This document shows positions 38,319-47,485 of a stretch of 64,000 bases of DNA, piece after piece (the first letter of the stretch is position 1; each line of letters opens with the position of its first letter). The position numbers were made by a program, and so were the translations under genes. Source of the stretch: Dermatophagoides farinae (lineage: Eukaryota > Arthropoda > Arachnida > Sarcoptiformes > Pyroglyphidae); NCBI RefSeq assembly GCF_024713945.1, contig NW_027461519.1, forward strand, positions 280,554-344,553. The letters run 5' to 3'. The notes beneath the pieces were generated by a model. The model had not been told where the DNA came from. It saw only the letters and a list, made by a program, of their open reading frames with translations, and did no database searches.

Positions 38319-38611
38319 ATAATATTATAACCTTTCTCCATGGCTAATTTGATGTAGTAGCGCATATTCTCTTCGGGCGAGTAGCTCAAGCGTTCCTGCC
38401 ACGCCTTTACTTTTGCACGCTTCACAAAAGGGTTCCAGTCGGTGGGTGGATCGTTTGGACTTTTGACCGCTTTCATCGCACCGTAAAACGGTTGCATGAG
38501 TTCCGCAGTCATGTTGTTCTTTTTGTCGTTAACGAAATCTTTCATGTAGTTGATCGACTTTTCGAAATTCGTTTTCAAAGCGTCTCCAGAAAGGCAGTCA
38601 GGTGATGTCAT
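38315..38611 (-). CDS. Acyl-CoA-binding protein (ACBP)
   Basis: 98 residues, the usual size. It binds long-chain acyl-CoA in the cytosol. The four-helix pattern and the motif region KSPNDPPTDWNPFVKRAKVK followed by AWQ match the ACBP core in which a Lys and an aromatic residue contact the CoA. The usual YKQAT segment reads YGAMKAV. The stop lies within the start region of the nucleotidase frame on the same strand, so the two may share a transcript or overlap closely. Confidence 0.85.
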   Translation of the reverse strand: MTSPDCLSGDALKTNFEKSINYMKDFVNDKKNNMTAELMQPFYGAMKAVKSPNDPPTDWNPFVKRAKVKAWQERLSYSPEENMRYYIKLAMEKGYNII

Positions 38612-38653
38612 CGTTGCAATTAATTATTTTAGAAAAATAATTATTGTAAAAAA

Positions 38654-39424
38654 CTACAAATTATTTTTATATATTGCGGTTTTAAAATTTCTGTAATTAT
38701 ATTTGGATCGTTTAAAATAATTCCAGCCGAAACCATAGCCGGTTAATAAGGGGTTGCACTCTATAAATATGGATAATTCAGCGTCTTTGTAGTCGATCGT
38801 GTTTCCGGTTTTTTCGCTGATCATTACATCATATGTTCTGGCTAAAATGTTTTCACGCTGGTCTAATGAATTGTTTCTACGGTTAAGAATAACGCAAACT
38901 GTTTTTTCAGCCAACTCGTTCGCTGAGAGATCAACAGATTCAATGAAATTTTTCAACTGGCTTTCAACGTTTGCCAAACCGATTTTCGTAGGCAGCTCAC
39001 AATAATCAATTGGAATGATTCTATGCAGGTAGCTGGGTGTAAACCCAAGTGACGGGTTTCTAAACAGCAAGTCTACATATTTCGACGCGCTCAATTTGTT
39101 TTCTTTTCTGTTTAACTTGGCAAAACTGACGCATCTACAAATTTCAAAAAATTCCAACCTAGAATCGAAAACTTCTTCATCGTCTTCGGTTAAATCAGCA
39201 AGAGACGCAAAGGTAGTTTTACTTTTAGCATCGTTGTTTTCGTGATCAGTTGAGTCTATGGGGTCCTTGTTCGTTTTTACGTGATTTTCGACTAATGTTA
39301 GCAGTTTAGCTAGCTCTTTGAACGCTGCTTTTGTTTTGCCTGGAGAGACTGTAATTATAATAAAACCACACGAACCTGGACCAATAGCTTGGTTTTTTTT
39401 GAATTTTTGGTAATAATTTGTCAT
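38654..39424 (-). CDS. THUMP-domain protein, TAN1/THUMPD1-like
   Basis: 256 residues. Tan1/THUMPD1 is the tRNA-binding adaptor of the Kre33/NAT10 acetyltransferase and is needed for N4-acetylcytidine at tRNA position 12. The start GSCGFIIITVSPGKTKAAFKEL matches the family's N-terminal strand (G-x-G-x-LITC in yeast). The HRIIPIDYC segment and the THUMP core (VCVILNRRNN, then the C-terminal AELSIFIECNPLLTGYGF block) follow. An acidic loop at about 55-95 replaces the family's variable insertion. The start ATG is unambiguous. Confidence 0.78.
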   Translation of the reverse strand: MTNYYQKFKKNQAIGPGSCGFIIITVSPGKTKAAFKELAKLLTLVENHVKTNKDPIDSTDHENNDAKSKTTFASLADLTEDDEEVFDSRLEFFEICRCVSFAKLNRKENKLSASKYVDLLFRNPSLGFTPSYLHRIIPIDYCELPTKIGLANVESQLKNFIESVDLSANELAEKTVCVILNRRNNSLDQRENILARTYDVMISEKTGNTIDYKDAELSIFIECNPLLTGYGFGWNYFKRSKYNYRNFKTAIYKNNL

Positions 39425-39597
39425 TACAGAATGCTAGCTAAGTAAACTTTTTTGTATTGCACCGTAATGTTCGTTTAGACAGCTTTTTCGCCAAAATAAT
39501 TAATTAACTAAAAAGTAAAATTTCATTTTCTTTATTTTGCTTGAATTTTAACAGCGGAAATATTCTGCTTAATTCAATAAATTAATTATTATACAGA

Positions 39598-42500
39598 ATG
39601 AATACCAATCATCCTCGTCACGTAATCAAGCCTCTAAAGCACAGGCATATAGCTTTGCGAAGAGTCGATTTAATTCTGTATACAATCATTTCTGTTTTCT
39701 TCCTGAGACATTTCGTAAGTATCACACCTTGTCAATTTACATATCTAGGTTCTCAACACACAAGATACATTAAATTATAACCCCAATGAAACATTGTCGA
39801 AGATCACTGCTTACACAAGTCTACACGAACCAACAGATATTAGTTATAATACTAAATCATACTTTCATCTGATTCAAAAAATACCGCCAGGTATTCCGCC
39901 CTTTACGCCTACGTCAATTGTACCTTTAGATTTATTAGAGCCTTATCACCACGTACACAACACGCTGCTATTAAAACGCGTGCTCATTATTTTAAATATT
40001 TTTGGTTTTATTGTTTTGATGCTCTTGCCACTATGGTGGTCAAAATACAAAGAAGTCGTGATTTACCAAATTTGCCGCTCTTACAAAGAAGTGTCAGTTT
40101 TAAAGGTTCAAGAACGAAACAAACTTTTTAGGTTCTATGGCGTTCAGACTGGTTTGAGTTATGACGAAAATACAAAAAAATACAAACAAACCAAATTAAT
40201 TCTTTTTCACTATAAAAAGTACTACATCTGCGAAGGTGAAAATACATCTGCAAAATACGCCACACTTCCAGATGAAAAACTCCAACTTCATCTTAAAAAG
40301 TGCAGCGTTAATCCAAAATTAAAGATAAACGATGTGCTAGCAATTGAGAATTTAGGTTACAATTCTGTTAACCAAATAAAAAGGATCAAACAGGTCTACG
40401 GACAAAACGTCCAAGACATTCCTGTGCCAAGTTTATACGATTTAGCTTATTACCAGTTTACCCAGCCCCTATTTTTTTTCCAAATAGTTTGTATCATTCT
40501 GTATTTGCTGGATGAGTTGTGGCAATACTCTGTGTTTACCTTTTTCTTTACAATTGGCATGGAAATTCGTTCAATCTTTCGTAGAAGAAACGACTACAAA
40601 CGCATCAGCTCAATGCGTATAAAGCCCAACCTAATTGCCGTTTACAGACTCAAAAAATGGTACAAGATGAGCTCAGAAGATCTTTTGCCAGGTGACATTT
40701 TCAGTCCCAGTCAGAAAGAGGTGTTAGACACTTTGCCTATCTTCCCAAGTTCCAAACGAAAGCTTCCTAAGTTTTTCCGTAACATTGAAGATAATTCATT
40801 CGTGTTTCCGTGCGACGCGCTTATTCTTGAAGGAACACTCGTAGTCAATGAAGCCCTGCTCACGGGAGAAAGTTTACCTCAGGTGAAATCTCAAATACAG
40901 CGCGAGTCTTCTGACGTCGATATAGACACAGAGTTTCTACACAAAAACAACACAGTTTATAGCGGCACATCTTTACTACTTGCCACGATGCACGCGGTTT
41001 CTGTGGAAGAATTTAAAGTGCCGAAGAATTGTATTCTTTATTGCTACAGACATGGATTCAACACAATTCAAGGAAAATTGTTGCGTTCAGTCGTGAAGAG
41101 TCGCACAACTGATTTGAATGAAGTCAGCTCTGACGCGTTAATTTTTTTAGTTGTACTTACGCTAGTCGCTCTCAGTGCATCTGGTTATGTCTTAACAAAG
41201 ACATGGTTTCAACCAAATCGAAACAGATATAAGTTGCTTCTTCGAAGTGTAATGATCATCACATCTGTAGTTCCGCCTGAGTTTCCCGTCACTCTTTCTA
41301 TGACAATGCAAAATACTATTACTAAACTAATTAGTAAAAAAATATATTGTACAGACGTGAATAAGGTAATGTACTTAGGAAAAATATCCCACTGTTGTTT
41401 TGACAAAACCGGTACACTGACGTATCCTGAGATTATTTTTGCAGGGTATTTATCCTGGACTGATAATAACCAAACGAAAATAACGGAAGATCCTGAAGTA
41501 ACAAAGGCAACGATAAATAAGCACACAAAGTTGGTTTTAGCTGCTTGCCACAGTTTAGTATTGATAAGAAATAATTCTTCTTTACCTGAGAGGCTAAGAA
41601 AAAATACTGACGGCGAAGAAATAATAAGTGAGTACGTTGTTCTCGGTGATTCTCTAGAAAAGAAAAATTTGCTATTAACTGATTTCACGCTTCAGCACAA
41701 CGATCCAGACGTATTACGTTCTAAAGTTGACAACTCAGAGATCACTATTTTGAAACGGTATCTTTTTAACTCTAACGACCAAAGAATGACCACCATCGTA
41801 AAGTATAAAAACGAAGTTTACGTTTTAATGAAAGGAGCTCCGTCCAAAGTCATTGAGTTTGTCAAAAATCCCCCTGTAAACTATGAAGTTGAATCCAGAA
41901 AAATCTCGATGCAGGGTAAACGTGTTATCGCGCTTGCTTATAAGAAACTCAAGAGCCGTCTATCATTGCAAGATCTAAATCAATACACGAGATCCATGTT
42001 AGAAGAAGACTTGATTCTGTCTGGTTTGATCTATTATACGTGTTTAGTTAAATCTCAAACCGTCAAGACGATCAAACTGTTGCAGAACACTTTGCACAGT
42101 GTTCGCATGATCACCGGTGATGATCCCATCACAGCAGGAAACATAGCATACAAATGCAGCATTATCGATACCGACAATTTTTTCTTACTCAATTATGATT
42201 CAGAAAATGGTTTTTCGGAGTACAACATTAACACATGGACTACGACCAACGTATCAACAGATGAAGTTCTAACCAATAAAAACAAAAATTACGTAATAGA
42301 TGGCAAAAATTTAGCTCGTTTAGAAGAAACTAATTACGACTTGTTGGTTCAACTCGTAAACCGGCTTAAGATATTTGCCAGAATAAAGCCTAGACAAAAG
42401 CAACTATTAATAAAGATTTTGAACGATTTGGGTAACGTCACTCTTATGTGTGGAGATGGAACGAACGATGTTGGAGCTTTGAAAGAGGCGCACGTTGGCG

Positions 42501-43615
42501 TCAATTTGATGAACGCGGAAGAAGTCCAAGATAAAGAAATAGATGAAATAAATCACATAGATGAATGTACCATCGAGCCTGTCAAACTAAGCCGATCTAG
42601 ACGTTTGAAGCTTGGATTGACAGAAAAGCAGATAACGCAGCTCGAGCAAATGGAAAAACAGTTTATCGCGTTCAAAAAGTCCATCAACTCACGACACAAC
42701 ACGATTCGTTTTTACTTATGTAAAGCTTATTTGAAGTCAATAAAGAAAGTTGAAGAAAAGTTTATTAATGCTTCTTTCAATAAGAAAAATAGCATGTTTG
42801 GCGGCTTACTCGACAACGAACAGGATGAAGAGAACGAAATCCATATAGGCGACTCTTCAATTGCAGCTCCATTTTCGTTTAGGGGTGACAGCATTAACTG
42901 CGTCACCACATTGATGTTGACAGGAAAAGCCGCACTAGTCCGAGTCATAATGTCTTACAAGATGATGGCGCTAAACTCTCTTGTAACTGCGTTTTCGTTG
43001 TCTGTTTTGACAATGTACGGAGTTAAATTTGGGTCAAATCAGATGACGGCCGAGAGTTTTTTTTTCATGGCTTTAAATTTGAATATCACCTTTGCTCAGT
43101 CTGGTAAAACTTTGACCCACGACAGGCCCACAGATAGATTGCTGAGTTTGAGCTTTTTCTTAAACATAGCGTTACAGTCTTTGACCCATATGATATCTTT
43201 CATGTTGGGTATTAAACTGGCACTTGCGTATTCAAATTACTATCACGGAAACGATGGTCCTTTCGCACCCAATTTGCTCAACACTGTGACCGTCATCATT
43301 GGTCTGGGTCAACACATCGCCAACACCATAGCCAATTATGAAGGCGCACCGTTCATGCAGTCGTGGAAAACATTTTATACGCTTATTCTGTCGACAATAG
43401 CCTGCATCTTTACTTTGTTAGCTATTGTGTTCCAGGTCTTCCCGTACTTCAACATGTTAATTCAGCTTGTACACATTCCAAGAGGCTGTCGCACCAAACT
43501 GCTCGCAATCATACTCGCAAATATAATTATTGCGTCGTTTGTTGGCCAGTTTTTCATGTCATTGGGGCGTTATAAGCGGCTGATTGATCAAAAGAACAGA
43601 CTAAAAAGCATTTAA
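39598..43615 (+). CDS. P5A-type ATPase (Spf1/ATP13A1-like)
   Basis: ER-resident transmembrane-helix dislocase that removes misinserted membrane segments. Exon 1 (39598-39714) and exon 2 (39749-43615) give 1327 residues. The P-type motifs are present: TGES at about 411, the phosphorylation loop CFDKTGTLT at about 589, and GDGTNDVGALKEAHVGV at about 941, the last being P5A-specific wording. The M4 signature reads PPEFP, close to the P5A PPELP and unlike the P5B PPALP. An N-terminal pair of membrane spans and an extended luminal/cytosolic domain precede the core, as in Spf1. Exon 1 supplies the first TM helix (LILYTIISVFFLRHF); without splicing, the gene would appear to start with a TTG and lack it. 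Confidence 0.93.
39715..39748 (+). other. Intron of the P5A ATPase gene, 34 nt
   Basis: GTAAGTATCACACC to ACATATCTAG, phase 0. It joins FFLRHF to VLNTQDTLNYN in the frame of the long exon. Confidence 0.87.
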
Positions 43616-43826
43616 TAGGCTTTCTGAGGTAGTTCCAAACCTGGAAATTGTTGTTTTTATATACACGTTTATGATTAAAACCAAAAACTATGATGTTCTA
43701 CACAACTATTAAAGGGTATTGTCATAAATTTATCGAATCCAAAAAAAAATATTGCAAAAAAAAAAAAATTGTTAAACAAGCTAGCTCCCTAACTGACCGA
43801 ACATAAATAGAAGTTTCTAATTATGG

Positions 43827-45842
43827 CTAGACACAAATATTAAATTCAGAGTTTTCAAACACAACGATTTTCTCCGAAATTAAATGATGTATTATTCGGT
43901 CATAGCAAGACGAAGGCACTCCTAAATCTCGCATTTTTTGTTCGAGCGGTATGTTGTTCTCAATACAGTTTTTTAATTGAAACAGAATTTCCGCAGACAT
44001 GATTGGAAGTTCAATAACCCTTTGTTTCAAGTTATCCATATCGTCGTACAGTTTGATCGTGACTTTGCTTAGTTTGTTGCTCAGTACAAACGTTTTAAAC
44101 TCGTTTTCATTTTGGTAGATTTCGTAAATCGGAGTGAGCTCTTCTACGAGACTCGAAGGTTTATAATCAATATCCAATATTGAATCGTTTTCCTGACTTT
44201 TTGACTGATTTTTAACTAATTCTTGCTTATGTAACGACCGTTTAATTAAATCTGAAAAAATTAAATCTGTTTCAGAAATTTCTTGTGTTGAGCCGAGTTC
44301 ATTCACAGACTCCGAACTTTCGTTCGTCTTTTTGTTGTCCGATTCCAACGGGTCGAGTTTGTTTTGCCACACATAACGAGATAAAACGTAGATGGTCGAT
44401 AATCCAGACACGTACGGGCCTCGATTTAAAACTGACGCAAGCAACTGGCACTTGTAAAAGTCAATGCAAAAACAGAAATTCTTAATTTTAAAAAACTTTT
44501 TAAGCAACTCGTCAATTGGCTTTATATTTTTTAGTTCACAGTCACCTTTTTCAATGGTGTTTATGACGTGGTAGCACATAACGCCCAAGAGGTGTCTGAA
44601 GAATTTGTGGTACTTGTTGCCATAGATTTTGAAAAACTGTAAAATAATGTTTCTACGTTGTGTTTCGTATTCAGAATCAATGAGTTGCTCGAATTCAGTA
44701 ATGCCGATGGCGAAGCTATCTGCACGCGTTTGTGTGGAGTAGAAATTGCATATCTCCAAGCTATTAAACGTTTGGCTGCTTGATTCTTCAAAAGTAGTGG
44801 TTGCCTGGTATTCCAATTTCTTTTCGTTAATTGACTCGGGTGAGCTGGATTGTAAATTGTCACTCGTAGTGGGAATGAAATTTTTTTCTGTAGTTTGAGC
44901 AAAGCTGATTGATGGAGGAGTAAAATCATTTCTTTGATGTTTAGAGAAAGAGACAACCTTTAACGAATAGCTCATACTTTCCATAAATTTGACGTAGTCG
45001 ATAAATTTGCACCGAAGCTCGTACACAATATTATTGTAATTATCATTATTGAACAAGCATTTCTTTTCTGTGAGAGACTCCAAAATTGTGATCAGAGATT
45101 GCAAAGATTTCTGGTAGTTGTCTGCACTGTAATCGTTATTTTTGCAGAGGTCAAAACAAGAATAATTAGCATTACCTAGTATGTTGTTCATTCCAGCAAT
45201 GACTTCGTACGCGTTGACGAGCAGCGAATGCATTAGTGTTTCGTAACTAGTAACGATTTGACTGTAGTTTATTTTTTTTTCAATGTACAAAAATGACTCA
45301 GGAGTACTTGCACAATTACGCAAATACTCAGTAACCTTTTCCAAACAAGCTTGGCGGTGAATCTCATCAATAAAAATGCACTGAACAATACCAGACAAGT
45401 TGTAATACAAAACTATAACTTCGTCGGTTTTGTTTGCAATGCTTTCAGAGTCTAGAATTTCATTCAGCTTGTCATTAATTTGTTTTTTAATTTTAGTCAA
45501 CAAGTGTTCAACGTGTCCGTTGAGCACTTGATTAAGACAGTAAAACTCGAAAATAAACTTTTTTTGTATTTCGTGAGAGATTTTATTATATCCAGCAAAC
45601 AGCATTTCAATCAATTGTTTTTGAAAATTTAATAAAACCTCTCGTGCGATAGACATATAATCGTTTATTGAGTAGTTTTTATTTAAGCTAGAGACTCGCG
45701 AAGATATTTCTTTGATTTTCGAAACAAGAAAGTAGTTATCTTCAAATTTTGCAATACAACCAGAGCACGTTTCTTTTTGGTTGCATAAATTGTGATCGAG
45801 TTCATAGTCGTTATCAGTTCTAACTAAAAATAGTGAATCCAT
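43827..45842 (-). CDS. Cullin/APC2-like protein
   Basis: 671 residues. The C-terminal part has cullin-homology features: IDELLKKFFKIKNFC (compare the ELLKLRFG segment of APC2), a SNKLSKVTIKLYDD strand pair, and a last 70-residue winged-helix-like block (IPLEQKMRDLGVPSSCYDRI, ending SEFNICV). APC2 is the catalytic cullin of the anaphase-promoting complex, which ubiquitinates cell-cycle proteins. The N-terminal 450 residues are helical, as expected of cullin repeats, with a low-complexity Ser/Gln/Thr insertion at about 330-380. Human APC2 is 822 residues. This is fairly diverged, so other cullin-like or helical proteins remain possible. Confidence 0.5.
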   Translation of the reverse strand: MDSLFLVRTDNDYELDHNLCNQKETCSGCIAKFEDNYFLVSKIKEISSRVSSLNKNYSINDYMSIAREVLLNFQKQLIEMLFAGYNKISHEIQKKFIFEFYCLNQVLNGHVEHLLTKIKKQINDKLNEILDSESIANKTDEVIVLYYNLSGIVQCIFIDEIHRQACLEKVTEYLRNCASTPESFLYIEKKINYSQIVTSYETLMHSLLVNAYEVIAGMNNILGNANYSCFDLCKNNDYSADNYQKSLQSLITILESLTEKKCLFNNDNYNNIVYELRCKFIDYVKFMESMSYSLKVVSFSKHQRNDFTPPSISFAQTTEKNFIPTTSDNLQSSSPESINEKKLEYQATTTFEESSSQTFNSLEICNFYSTQTRADSFAIGITEFEQLIDSEYETQRRNIILQFFKIYGNKYHKFFRHLLGVMCYHVINTIEKGDCELKNIKPIDELLKKFFKIKNFCFCIDFYKCQLLASVLNRGPYVSGLSTIYVLSRYVWQNKLDPLESDNKKTNESSESVNELGSTQEISETDLIFSDLIKRSLHKQELVKNQSKSQENDSILDIDYKPSSLVEELTPIYEIYQNENEFKTFVLSNKLSKVTIKLYDDMDNLKQRVIELPIMSAEILFQLKNCIENNIPLEQKMRDLGVPSSCYDRIIHHLISEKIVVFENSEFNICV

Positions 45843-45889
45843 TTAAATCTTTAATGTTGCATACTTTGCCTATACAGATTTACATACCA

Positions 45890-45950
45890 AGGTGCACATT
45901 GCTGATGCACACATCAGCTGCGGGAATACCTTATACACTAAATCCCGTTA
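45890..45950 (+). ncRNA. Candidate structured RNA or GC-rich palindromic element
   Basis: In the 185-bp spacer between the APC2-like start and LSm4 a GC-rich patch holds two adjacent perfect hairpins: GCTGATG-CACA-CATCAGC (45901-45918) and CGGGA...TCCCG (45921-45925 with 45943-45947, 17-nt loop). No match to a known snRNA or tRNA was recognised. In such an AT-rich genome, GC-rich islands often mark RNA genes, but promoter elements could look the same. Either strand could be the transcribed one. Confidence 0.35.
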
Positions 45951-46027
45951 TTTAATATATAAATAATAGAATTTTTCGTCATATTATATTAGATTTATTT
46001 TTATCAAATGCTATTTTCATAATCGAA

Positions 46028-46504
46028 ATGGTGCTGCCTTCTCAAATTATTGCAACTAATTTAAATGACGAGTTATTAGTTGAATTAAAAAACGGAACGG
46101 TTTATACGGGGGAACTCAACAACTACGATGCCCACATGAATCTCATGTTAAAAAACGCTTATATGACGTCTACGAAGGGAGACACGTTCAGCTTCACTGA
46201 CGAAGTCTACATACGAGGAGTGTCTATCCGGTATCTCCGTTTTAAACCAGAAATAGCGAGCAAAGTAGAGGCTAAGATTAAGTCTCAAAAAGCAGAAGCC
46301 TCTAATAACATTAAAAATAGTGCAAACATGCGTTCAACAACGCCAGCTGCGCCCTCGCAACCCACTCGCGGACGAGGCAGGTCCAATAATCCAGGAACTA
46401 ACATAGATACACCCCACAGTCGTTCCCGCTCTCGCTTTCAACCAAATTCATCCACTACGACTGTTACTCGGACCAGAAGAGGTTCCGGTCAACGTCAACT
46501 ATAA
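46028..46504 (+). CDS. LSM4: U6 snRNA-associated Sm-like protein LSm4
   Basis: 158 residues. The Sm1 motif (LLVELKNGTVYTGELNNYDA with HMNLML) and Sm2 motif (VYIRGVSIRYLR) match LSm4 closely. As part of the LSm2-8 ring it binds the U6 snRNA 3' end in the nucleus, and as part of LSm1-7 it acts in mRNA decay. A C-terminal RG-rich tail (RGRGRSNN, RTRRGSGQR) is typical of LSm4. It is consistent with active splicing in this organism. Confidence 0.93.
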   Translation: MVLPSQIIATNLNDELLVELKNGTVYTGELNNYDAHMNLMLKNAYMTSTKGDTFSFTDEVYIRGVSIRYLRFKPEIASKVEAKIKSQKAEASNNIKNSANMRSTTPAAPSQPTRGRGRSNNPGTNIDTPHSRSRSRFQPNSSTTTVTRTRRGSGQRQL

Positions 46505-46834
46505 ACTATTTTTGTCCAGACGTCACCATTAAATCTAAATATGAAACTTTGACAATTCTGATCGTTTATTTATTCACAGATGTATTTTTAATTATACTTC
46601 TTGCAAAACGACCGATGTATAGATGGTAATAAATTTTTTATTGCATGATAAATAAAATTGCGTTTTGCTTGTCAATCATAGAAAATTTATTTATTTATTT
46701 TTTTCACAGTGGTTAGTTGAAATGAATAATAAATTATTTTAATTTATCTGAAATACGGGATTTCGATTTATTAATGAAAAAATACTAAATAAAAGTAGAA
46801 GTACCTCTAGATCACATAAAAACAATTACTTTCA
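46505..46834 (+). other. Intergenic region, 330 b
   Basis: AT-rich spacer between two genes on the same strand. It contains several ATTTATTT runs and no open frame, tRNA-like box or clear stem-loop. Confidence 0.45.
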
Positions 46835-47479
46835 ATGGATTACGACTGTTATAGCAAAAAAAACGTTGTTAACACTGGAACTACGATATTTGCTTTTAAA
46901 TACGCCCAAGGCATAATTCTGTGCTCCGACGGGCAGATTGGTATGAGTACTATCATTACCAACAGATATACACACAAAATAATGCATGTAATCGACAATA
47001 TCTATGTTGGTACAAGCGGAGAATCGGCGATTTTGCAATATTTCGTGCGAGCTTTGCGCCAATCACTCGAAAAAAAAAGAGCTATTCAGTACGACATTCA
47101 GTCGAGCCATAACAACATTCTTGCCAGCGACGTTGCGAATTTAACATACAAAATTTGCTCGACCAATCGCTATTTTGTTGGTACTGAGTTCATAGTTTGT
47201 GGGTTCAACAACGCTGACGCGTCTATTTACCACGTCGCTATTCCTGAACTACTGATAAATAAAAACACCATCTGTATTGGCAGTGGCGGTGACATCATCA
47301 GGTACAATTTAGAGGAATTTCATAAAGTCTACCCAGTTTTGAACGAAGAGGAAGCGATAAGCCAAGCTAAAAAATTTATGACTAATTCTCACGAAACTGA
47401 CATCCTCACTGGTTCTGTCATGCGATATGTGTTGATTAAACAAGACAAGGTTAAGGAAGGAATCGAAGTCCTTGATTAA
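46835..47479 (+). CDS. 20S proteasome subunit beta1-like (PSMB6/Pre3)
   Basis: 214 residues with a 15-residue propeptide ending NTG and the catalytic Thr at position 16 (TTIFAF), so the subunit should mature to a working protease. Asp (CSDGQ) and Lys (THKIM) needed for catalysis are present. The IGSGGDIIRYNLEE region matches beta1, the caspase-like subunit. The beta1-specific Arg after the Asp is replaced by Gln in SDGQ, which may alter cleavage preference. The family fit to beta1 is good but beta2 or beta5 cannot be wholly excluded. Its stop lies 6 bases before the stop of the convergent helicase gene. Confidence 0.8.
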   Translation: MDYDCYSKKNVVNTGTTIFAFKYAQGIILCSDGQIGMSTIITNRYTHKIMHVIDNIYVGTSGESAILQYFVRALRQSLEKKRAIQYDIQSSHNNILASDVANLTYKICSTNRYFVGTEFIVCGFNNADASIYHVAIPELLINKNTICIGSGGDIIRYNLEEFHKVYPVLNEEEAISQAKKFMTNSHETDILTGSVMRYVLIKQDKVKEGIEVLD

Positions 47480-47485
47480 TCATTG

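Noticed and set aside
38280-38345. Splicing ACBP to the nucleotidase as one fused gene
   Set aside because: The only possible donor would be GTTATA, unlike the GTAAGT/GTATGT donors here, and the length would be 58 nt; the separate ACBP stop is normal for the family.
41209-41688. 159-codon frame antisense to the P5A ATPase
   Set aside because: It lies wholly opposite a conserved catalytic domain and is a shadow of its codon pattern.
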